64,000 nt of DNA from Puffinus mauretanicus (Eukaryota; Chordata; Aves; Procellariiformes; Procellariidae). The notes beneath the pieces are model-generated. The model saw nothing but the letters and a program-made list of their open reading frames with translations. It was not told where the DNA came from and did no database searches. Where the stretch lies: contig JAJKFH010000668.1 of assembly GCA_023333565.1 (NCBI GenBank), positions 310,001 through 374,000 on the forward strand. The letters are read 5' to 3'. Position 1 is the stretch's first letter; every line of letters starts with the position of its first letter. Below, piece by piece: positions 56,101-64,000 of this stretch. The translations under genes were made by a program, and so were the position numbers.

Positions 56101-58446
56101 ATAAAACAGTTGCCAATCATGAGGCAATCTGACAATCCATTTACCTAGTCCTGTAAGTTAGCACCTCCCATGCAGAAATGAAACTGAAATCTCCTGACTA
56201 GGATGTACTTAACTGACACCTCATCACCACATTTCAAATTCGGTAAAAAAAAAAAAAACACCACCAAAAAAACAACCAAAAAAAACCCCCAACCACCTCT
56301 GTATTCAGAAAACACAGATAACACGACTTTTAAAATAGCTAGAGATCCTTTTCAAAAGGAAGTTGTTTATAAATGGAATTCCAAGGAGTTAATTGCCCTT
56401 ATCTGAACTTAAGTGCTCTGCAGGACAACAAGGGGCGAGGGGAGGACGTGAAGAACAACATGCAACAAGACCCGAGACGGCTGCTCTGCTACGGTCAGAC
56501 TCACACTTACATGACACATATTTGCTTCTCACTTGCATTCTTTACGCTGGATTTAGAACAGCTTTTCCCAGTAAGTTTTTTGCTGTATGCTCCACAGTCA
56601 CAAAAGTACGAGCTTTTTTAGGCATCGAGTATCTCGACCAGAGTCCACATGTTTAGAAACAGGACACCACAGAACTATTTCTGTAGTGATTTAGGCTACT
56701 ATGTAAAAAACCCAATAATAATAGGAGACTAGGAGTAATAAGCCACATGCCTTCTGTCTTGGGGGATGTATCTGTTTTCTAGCTTTTCTAATCATCCAGT
56801 TTACAAGCCTGTGATGCCTTCAGCCGTTTCTTTGGTTCAAATAGCTCAGCTCTCTTCCTGCTGTCTCAAACTTCAAGTTCAAACTGGTCCAAAGTTACCA
56901 GGCTGCGTGCGGATTGCCTGGGCAGCCCTCGCTGCCGGCACAGCGGCGTGGCCCGTGACCTGTAACGCGTTTACCCACGGGAGGGAGGGCAGTGGTGTTC
57001 TCTGCCTCCACTTACAGACACGCTCAGTGCCAAGGAGACGCTGCAAAGGTCTACAAAGGTGATCAAAACTCACTGATTTCAGCAAGAGGTCAGGTATCCG
57101 ATTTGAGGATCTGCATGAACAGCCTAAGATCTCACAGAAAGTCTAAGGCAGACAGGAGCTTTGATTACCCAAGTCCCAGGCCAGGACCCTTGCCACCAAG
57201 CCACACTCCTTCAATGCCGACCTGTCACTGAGCCACACAGCAGCACCATTTCAAAGCAGAACTGCTGCCGAGACTCTTATTTCGAACCTGTGACAAGCAG
57301 CCAGTGTTCATCATGGAAATACAGTCAGACACACTACTAACTGCAAAATGCAGCCTCTAAAAACATGACAGAACCTCCAAATACAACGGTGACTAAAGCA
57401 CAGGCATGCCAGATTGCCCTCTGGGGCATTCACGTGGGATGTTTTTCTCCCACAATTTCATAAGACAAGGACCTACGAAGGAAACCTACTGCACGGCTGG
57501 GCATCCACTGTGAGAGCTGAGATCTAGAGATTCAACAGATGTGTACGGTATCAGTTCCACCAACAACCAAAGCCGGTGGCTACCCGGTAGTGACTGACAC
57601 CAGGTTGTGCAATAGTGAGTAATCAGTCCCAACAGATGAGGGAAAACAGATGGCAGAAGGCTGGTAAAAATGTACAGAACCACATCTTGCTGTGGGACTG
57701 CCGGGAGATTACACGCCCAGGAAAACTCAGAGATGTAAAAGCTTGCAGGGACTTGGACTCACAAAGTAAACACAAATGGTTAGTCTTAAGTTGAGACAGA
57801 GTTTGTTTTTTAGTCATTGTTACTAAAATATTTGCATGGAGAATAAACAAATGGTGGTGGCTGCTGCTCGGGACAGTTAATGATGTAGGTCACGGTGTTT
57901 TATCTCAAGTCCGTCTCTTCAGCGGGTCACTCTGGACCTGCTGAATGTTTTAGGGATCACCTTCCTCGTGATGCACCCACCTGCCACAGCTGTCAGAAGA
58001 AAGAGCTAGTGCCTGCACCACACTGAAAGAGTGCACGCATCCCTTTGAGGATGTGCGGGTTCTCTCCTGCTTCCAGGAGTCTACAGGTACGTGTAATCAC
58101 TTCACCCCTTCCCTCCTCAAGTGAAGCTGGTAATAGCGAAAAGTCATCATCATACTGCAACTTCACCCCTGTAGGGAATTGGGTTAGCTTCTTGATTTCT
58201 TGGTGAAAACACCATGGGATGACACCTGAGGTATTTATTGTCTGATTTATTGTCTGAGGAAGGAGGAGGAGCAGCCCGTACCTCTATTTGGTTCTGCTGC
58301 GGCGTGTTTACATCCCATAGTGTTGGCACGTGGTTCAGACTATCGGCAGGCAAGAAGTCCTTAGGATCCGCAATGTCAGAGAGGGAATCCGCAGGGGATG
58401 AGAAGAGGGAGTTGTTGTTGGAGAGCTCATCGAGGTATGGAGAATC
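34514..58446 (-). CDS. SBNO2: Strawberry notch homologue 2, 28 coding exons, N-terminus missing
   Basis: A nuclear SNF2-like DExD/H helicase-family co-regulator, induced by IL-10/STAT3 in myeloid cells and needed for osteoclast fusion in mouse. Exons in transcript order: 58282-58446, 52370-52462, 51640-51736, 51073-51233, 50494-50627, 49868-49958, 48352-48495, 47694-47811, 47163-47268, 46816-46969, 46258-46434, 45499-45596, 42908-42990, 41682-41882, 40954-41129, 40613-40744, 40196-40331, 39432-39544, 38835-38906, 38240-38348, 37882-37956, 37381-37524, 37057-37151, 36611-36703, 36264-36395, 35952-36028, 35582-35772, 34514-35139. All phases join, giving 1330 residues. About 90 N-terminal residues (by human comparison) are absent and should lie past the right edge. 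Motifs: P-loop [12 protein letters not shown] box, [13 protein letters not shown] (motif VI), NLS-like [15 protein letters not shown]. Homology to human SBNO2 is clear throughout the helicase region and weaker in the tail. Confidence 0.95.
39432..40331 (-). other. SBNO2: SBNO2 helicase C-lobe exons with motif VI
   Basis: Two adjacent exons (40196-40331 and 39432-39544) encode [20 protein letters not shown], then [13 protein letters not shown] joined to [19 protein letters not shown]. The last stretch is the Q-x-x-G-R-x-x-R type motif VI of superfamily 2 helicases, with both arginines present. The flanking serine and aspartate residues suit nucleotide-dependent closure. Enzyme activity has not been shown here. 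Confidence 0.85.
41682..41882 (-). other. SBNO2: SBNO2 exon: serine/acidic linker between helicase lobes
   Basis: Encodes a basic start ([13 protein letters not shown]) and then an acidic, serine-rich run, [20 protein letters not shown], ending with [12 protein letters not shown]. The [10 protein letters not shown] segment is shared with human. It is a likely phosphorylated, disordered linker (CK2-type S/T-x-x-D/E sites), which is inference. Confidence 0.8.
42036..42112 (+). repeat. Polypurine tract
   Basis: 77 bp with only three pyrimidines (TT at 42051-42052, C at 42076), in the SBNO2 intron between 41882 and 42908. It is capable in principle of triplex (H-DNA) formation. No gene is present. 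Confidence 0.85.
42991..45498 (-). other. SBNO2: SBNO2 intron without recognised content
   Basis: A 2.5-kb intron. A frame at 44623-44925 (minus) shows no splice-compatible continuation and no family resemblance. I see no repeat element or RNA gene. Confidence 0.6.
46816..48495 (-). other. SBNO2: SBNO2 helicase N-lobe exons with DECH box
   Basis: Four exons (48352-48495, 47694-47811, 47163-47268, 46816-46969). The second begins [11 protein letters not shown], with the DECH Walker B at 47791-47802, and ends with VVYASATG, the motif III SAT. The first contains [15 protein letters not shown] and QILDWC. The last contains [20 protein letters not shown]. Almost every residue matches human, so this lobe is under tight constraint. 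Confidence 0.9.
48146..48211 (+). repeat. 33-bp tandem duplication
   Basis: Two adjacent near-identical copies that include GGATGCATGTGCTT and CAGCATTTAAATATC, in an SBNO2 intron. They differ at one base in the compared part (TACAGC against TTCAGC). Confidence 0.85.
50494..50627 (-). other. SBNO2: SBNO2 P-loop exon (Walker A)
   Basis: Encodes [19 protein letters not shown] followed by [17 protein letters not shown]. The Walker A motif GAGVGKGRT spans about 50547-50573. The GKG-R form, in place of GKT/S, is the known strawberry-notch signature, so it is not a defect. Confidence 0.9.
51640..51736 (-). other. SBNO2: SBNO2 acidic exon
   Basis: A 97-nt exon encoding [20 protein letters not shown] and then [11 protein letters not shown]. 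The glutamate run comes from an interrupted GAG/GAA repeat. Human has a similar acidic run at the same place. Confidence 0.85.
54041..54083. repeat. T7/A16-rich simple sequence
   Basis: A short T run is followed by AAATT and a long A run with GAAGAAAG interruptions, in an SBNO2 intron. It could be a decayed retroelement tail; no body is visible beside it. Confidence 0.7.
56245..56292 (+). repeat. A-rich simple sequence
   Basis: An A14 run is followed by CACCACC and further A7-A8 runs, in an SBNO2 intron. No associated element is recognised. Confidence 0.75.
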
Positions 58447-61400
58447 CTGAAATGGAGAAATGACCACAGTTAGAGGAGGCAGGATGAGAAGACCAGAGAG
58501 CTCCTTTCTCACACCTACTCATCCAGGAAGTTTTAATTTCTTGCTATTAAATGAGCAGCTCCGTTACTTCATGCTCCACAAAACTTCAAAATTAACTCGT
58601 AAATGAGGACGTGCTCTAAGCAGCTGTTTTAAAATCTCAGTTTCTTGAAAAAGTAGGAAAAACATTGACTGGACAGAAGTGCCGGTACACGTTCAAGACT
58701 AACTCAGACTGTGCGCATCTCCACATACAGGAGTGGAAGAAAGAGGAGTGCTGAACAAGACATCAGTCACCTCAACTTTGTATTTGATTAAAAAGACTGC
58801 TGAGGGGTGAAAAGTCCTCAGCCTAACACCCAAAGGACTCAAGTGTTTCATTCACGCACAGAAGCCCACAGAGTACCAGCTACACCTGACAATGACACAG
58901 CTGTTTAATTGCAATTTATAACACAGCAATACCCGGAGGCTTTGGAAAAAATTAGTCTCCTCATGCTGTGTTCTGCACAAACGAGGCTGCCAGGAACAGG
59001 GGGAAAGGAGGACTAGTGTCATCTGGATTTGCATCTAGATAAATCTTGGCAAATCTACCAGTCCTTTTCCCAAGGGCATGCCTCGGTCCGGACAAGAAGG
59101 GAATGTGCTTCAGTGACGAGGCTCGGGCTCTGCCCTTGCTCTTTTTCTGGTGCCTGTGCTGAGACGGTTTACAATTGTTTTATTTTGTGCCAACCCAGTG
59201 ATGATGTTGGTTTGAGTCACGCAGACTCTAGCTCAGAAAGCGCCTTCAATCCCCTCCCTGTCACCAATTCCTTGTCTGGTTTTTCAAATTTCAGGTGGCA
59301 AGAACCCATAGCCGAAAAGCACTTCTTACTTTACATCCTTAGCTCTGGCACAGATCACTGCACCTTCCCTGACTCCATCACATCACCTCAGCTCTCCTTC
59401 CACATCAGATACCACTTTCAAAGCAGAAAAACTTTGTCTGCTGTTTACTGAAGAGCAACGTACTTCAAAACACCAACCTCCAGCACACAGGTCCTGCTGG
59501 AGACGTGCCTCTGTCCCAAAGGAATATGCAGACAGACCAGCAGGTCCTTCTTGGTGCCCCTTAGGACTCTGCCAACACAAATCAGTTTTGTGGTTCTTCA
59601 CAAGGGTCGGGTTTGTCAGCACACAGCCAGCTCAAGCTCTCCGCTAAGGCCAGATAACCAAATGAGTGCGATAATACCGCAGCACGGCTGCCAGGAGAAC
59701 CACAGTGTCTGATACGAGGAGAAATTGCTGTTCATTTCCAGTTAAGGGCCGATTTCCTACTACAAAGCAGAAAGGCAGCCAAAGATTTTTTTAAAAGTCA
59801 CTTAGCTCTGCCTGACATAAAATCATGAACAGCTGAGCCTGCTTGTGCTATTCCTAAGGGCTTCAGGCCAAGAACTGGGTCAGACTCCCCCGCTATTGCT
59901 ATCAAAAGTTATGTTTTTGCAGGGTTCAAAACCAAGGGGACACGTTCCCTTCACCTTCTTCCCAGATATGTCTTGTTTGGCACCCAAGATGACAGTCGTT
60001 ACTCCGAAGCGCTGGCAGCTGTGCGAGAGCACCGATGCACTAAAGCAAAGGCAAGCAGTAACAGAGATTGCAGGCATGATGTGTACAGTTTGTACTTGTG
60101 AAAAACCAACCAGGGGGACCCAAAGGCGCAAGGAGAAAGGGCTGTTTGTTAGGCTGTGCTACCAGGGCGGTACTGCTGTGCGGGACACCCTCCTGCTAGC
60201 ACCGGGTACTTGTGCTCACGTCTGACACCGCTGCTGTCAGCCCAACAGCCGACGGGCAGCGTTTCCTGTGCAGCTCTAACTCTTGATATTTCTGTGGCTA
60301 TTTTAGGATTACCCAGAAACCAAGGCTTTTCAGAGACTGAAGCAGGCACCTAGATTTATCATTTCGGACTTAAGTGATCTCTGGAAATGGGGCTCTGTTT
60401 CACACTCGAGAAAGCAGGAAAACACTTGGGTAAAAAAGGCATTTCTTGGCCAGAGCAAGTGCCCTGGGCATCCTGCAGGAACCTGCCTGTCTACCTCCCA
60501 CAGCCTCCTGCTCTAGGGTACTGTACGGGCAGTACATGTGGGATTCAAGCTAGCAGCGCTCATGCTATTCAGATTTTTTTTTTTCATTAACTCCCACCTT
60601 CCAAGGTCTGCAGCCTCTCTCAACCTTCCAGTCCTCTGCAGAGACACTTGCCGATTACCTCGAATGACTGCGCTGCTGAAAAAAGCCATCATCTCCCCTT
60701 GCTGTCCTCACCACCCTTCTGCTCCTTCCTCTGGACTCAAGATCCCAAGAACAAGCGCTGCAGGAGTTCAACAGCTGCAGGAGTTCACAGCGCTCCTGTG
60801 CTACCACACCTCTTCAGATCCAAGCGGGACACAGGGAAAGCAGAGAGCATCGACATCTGGGCTTAGGAAGAGAGTTTAACAATTCCACCTAACAGCACTC
60901 TCTCATATCATGCCTGGTATAAAACAGTTTAGATCAGTTTTGTAGCAACTCTTCTGGCCATTCCCAGAAAGGAGGGAGAGAGAGATGGACAGGCAGACGG
61001 ACTGCTCCTTCACCCGCCTGCTCTGCTACCTGATACACCGGACTTACGCAGCAGACAGAGGACCCGAAGCAGCTGGAAACTCCGCTTAGGGTGTCTGACA
61101 GTCCAGATACTACACAGAGGATAAATATAGACTGACATCAAGAGGCTCATAAGAATTGCTTTGAAGAAGCTTCTTTCAAAGCCCAGCACTAGAAGCAACA
61201 GCTATTATCTTCTTTGAGTACCCACCACAACAGTGACGCAAACAGCTCCTGAGATGGACCTGGAACTACAACGCTCCCACTCGAAATCCGTGACAGTACA
61301 AGTGTCCACAGGCAACGAACAACGGCTGGTTAAGCGGCCGGTCCCGAGACGCAGACGTGCTACTTTTCACGGGTGCCTGGGTAGATCCTGAATGCAAAAC

Positions 61401-64000
61401 TAAAAAAAAAACACACCTGGGGCCTGGCCACCTCGCACCCGTCACACGATGTTCGGCAGGCGGGAGGAAGAGCAGAAGCTTGCTCTCAACAAGCCCTCAG
61501 AGCTCAGCTCACATGAGGAGGTGCAAGAACTAGTTCCTATTCATAACAAGCAAGAGGAGACATCGTCATCCTTGACATGAAATCTAAAAGATTAAAGGCA
61601 TTTATTATAATCTGCATGCTGAGAGGAGAAGCACGTTCTTCCTCTCTCAAGGACAGGCAGGCCTGGGAGATACCATGCTACAGGCAAGAAAGAGCTAAAC
61701 CAAAAGGCTGGAGTTGCAAGGCAAAGCCAGCTTTGTTTAGCCAGTGGCTTTTTGTTTTTTCTTTTCATTATGAAAAACTTTGTCACATGGATCCACTTTG
61801 GCATTTAACTGACAGCGTTTCACTTGAGGGCTCCGCCAGCCAGGGACAGCGGCAGCAGCATCTCGGGGAGTTGGATGGTCTCAGATCCCCACCCGGTCTC
61901 ATCGCTGAGCTATGGCGAGACACTTCTGTGCAGGTTTTATTCATCGGCAGATATCACTGCTCAGGAGGAAACGTCTGCAAACACATAGGCACGGCAACAA
62001 GAAGGCTGTAGAGCAGACTAGAGTGGCCATTGCCCATTAGGGTCCCGAAGAGAGGAAAGTGCCGGGCTGGAATAGCAACGGGATGTGTCAAAGCACTGTA
62101 ACACAACCCGAGATGCCCCGGCAAGCGCTCTCCGCCTTCTGACCCCAGCCCCCGCGGTGCCCCAGCAAAGGCTCCAGCCCCACCATCTCCACCACCGCCG
62201 CCCCTGCTCGGGGCATGGGACTGAAATGGGGAAGAGGAAATCAGCCTCCAAGTCAGAGGGAGGATAAGATCAGTCCTGGAAATGACTTCAGTGAGCCCAT
62301 CCTCTTACAGTTTTATGAGGCATTAGTCACAAACTTCCAGAGTCTCCCATTTGTCTCACCTAATTATGTTATCTAAAGAGCACTAAAACCAGTAACGTGC
62401 TAGATCCCCGCCCTGAAGAGCTTACAGTGCAACCCCAGTAAATTAGACTTGCTTATATACAAAATGCAGTGTAATTATTTAATACAAGGCCATACTGATA
62501 ACTACAACCTGTGTCATTATGAACCATGCCTTGACTAATTACTCCACTGGTTTATATGGAGCAAACAGGAGCAGCTACCTTAGTCTCCTCAAAGGAAAGG
62601 AAGGATCATCACTTAAACCATCGGCTCATGAAATAACAGAGTGAGCAAAAGGACTCCTTCCCTCATCGGATAAAGCCACTGTCAGACCCACTGATACTGG
62701 TTACAGCTGATGCCAGCCCCCAGGGACCCTCAGCCAAAAGGTGCCGAGCCCCCGACGCACAGACAGAAGCTGAAAAGGAGATGAAGACGTTGGGGGTAGA
62801 AGAGACGGCCCAAGAAACCATGAAGAGTGAGGAGGTTACAGGTGCAGGGAGCACTGGAAAGGGGCGATGAGCGGAGCGGAGGGACGGCAAAGCCAGCTCC
62901 CAGATCTGGAAAGCGCTGCTTCTGCTTTTCGAATGGTCTGACGGGCTTGAGAAGCTGCTCGGTGAAATCACTCCAGAGAGGTCAGCCGTCTCAGCCGTCA
63001 GGATTTCAAGCGAGTTATTTTGTCCCTGTTTAAGGCTGGTTAATAAGAATTTTAAAGTTTTCTCACTGGAAATAAGAGGTTTTTTACATTAATAGCACGT
63101 ATTTTATGTTTCAGAGGAAGTCCAATTTCTGCAACAGATGGAAGTTATCCCACAAGGCAGGGTCTTTATTTCAAATGCTATTCCGCAACCATTCTCTACA
63201 TAAATCTTATTTCTGGAATTAGGCTATTTATTTTTGGAGGGTTTGGGGTTTTTTTCAGATTTTTGGTTTGTTTTTTCCCCCCACCCCCCCTCCTGCAACC
63301 AAAATCCAGACAGCACATTGCAGATCATCACTGGTGGGAGAATTTTCCCGCAGGGGGCTGGCAGACCTGCTTTGCCTCCATCTCTTCAGCCTGCTTTGTT
63401 GAACTCTCCTCTGCACCAGGACAGCGAATACCTGGGTGAAACGCTAGCTTGAAGATCTCAACCCTGAGGGCTGCGTCTCACAGCACAGACTTTTCCCAGT
63501 TTCTCCCGTTACAGAAGGACGGACACAAACAGACACCTTGAAGTCTGCTGTGAAAACACGGTTCAGAACTAACTGCTCGAGTCAGAGATGAAGTTTACAG
63601 AAGCCCATTACAAAAGAGCGATTCCCTTACAGCAGGGTGACTTAAAGGAGAATTTTATAAGGGGTCGACAGCCAGCCGACACGGAGGCTCTGCACAGCGG
63701 CTGGCTAGGGGTCTCGCCAGCATGTTCTTTTTTTACATTGAAGTTGAAGTAACATCAACATACTAGAACAGGAGATAGAGGATCACAAATCATTGTCTGG
63801 TCTTCATACCAGAAGATGCTCTAGCGAGTAACTTGATAAATCAATGATAATCATTTGCCGGACTTCTAAACTGTGAGTGCAAATTAATCGCCAGTTGATG
63901 CTACTATGGCACACTATTTGTATCATTATCCCGAAACAGAAAAGTTATCAAAACCAACAATTAACTCCCTAGAAAAGATCAGGAAAAAAATGGGGGTGAA
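58447..64000 (-). other. SBNO2: SBNO2 5' intron, continuing past the window
   Basis: A good acceptor (CTCCATTTCAG, minus) precedes the exon at 58446, so at least one more upstream exon exists. I looked for the conserved N-terminal region and did not find it here, so it should lie beyond 64000. The stretch has low-complexity T/A runs near 60569 and 61400 and no recognised gene, RNA or repeat family. Confidence 0.65.

Larger units (their letters stand above)
52463..58281 (-). other. SBNO2: Large SBNO2 intron (5.8 kb)
   Basis: AT-richer sequence between the first two in-window exons. It holds short A-rich tracts and a 16-bp duplication at 53581-53612. A 121-codon frame at 55159-55524 (minus) has no recognisable relative and lacks supporting splice or promoter context. 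I recognise no transposable element, though old divergent copies could escape reading by eye. Confidence 0.6.

Overview
The window is vertebrate nuclear DNA, almost certainly from a bird. Protein-coding genes are split into many short exons with GT/AG splice sites. A 5'-truncated CR1 LINE ends in the ATTCTATG-type tail typical of avian CR1. The gene set and order match the conserved block that I recall at human 19p13.3 and on chicken microchromosome 28. The left half is very GC-rich and full of GC-rich tandem repeats, as expected for a microchromosome. The right half is more AT-rich and consists mostly of long introns.

Layout: (1) 1-1139, minus strand: first coding exon and part of intron 1 of CNN2 (calponin 2), with a CpG-rich promoter carrying a perfect CArG box. 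(2) 2886-21925, plus strand: the complete ARHGAP45 (HMHA1) gene in 23 coding exons, encoding an F-BAR, C1 and RhoGAP protein of about 1174 residues. All exon phases join without a break. Its introns hold a 13-bp minisatellite, a CR1 insertion, a compound GGGAT array with palindromic spacers, and a 41-bp minisatellite. Its probable 3' end is near 24225. (3) 25233-27427, minus strand: complete POLR2E (RPB5/RPABC1) in 7 coding exons, 210 residues. (4) 27428-27954: a CpG-rich, head-to-head promoter between POLR2E and GPX4. (5) 27955-30066, plus strand: complete GPX4, a selenoprotein with an in-frame UGA (Sec) codon and a SECIS element in its 3' UTR. (6) 34514-58446, minus strand: 28 coding exons of SBNO2 (strawberry notch homologue 2), lacking only the N-terminal exon or exons, which should lie beyond the right edge. 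Its 3' UTR probably runs down to about 31735.

These genes do not form one pathway. The block combines housekeeping genes (POLR2E, GPX4), a cytoskeletal gene (CNN2) and genes linked to haematopoietic or inflammatory cells (ARHGAP45, SBNO2). The most interesting points are the head-to-head CNN2/ARHGAP45 arrangement, which differs from the human order as I recall it; the tandem arrays inside ARHGAP45, one of which abuts a splice acceptor; a possible unlisted first coding exon of ARHGAP45; and the very short POLR2E/GPX4 shared promoter. I saw no wholly new biological system. All exon boundaries were read by eye from splice signals, reading-frame continuity and remembered human homologues, with no alignment or RNA data.
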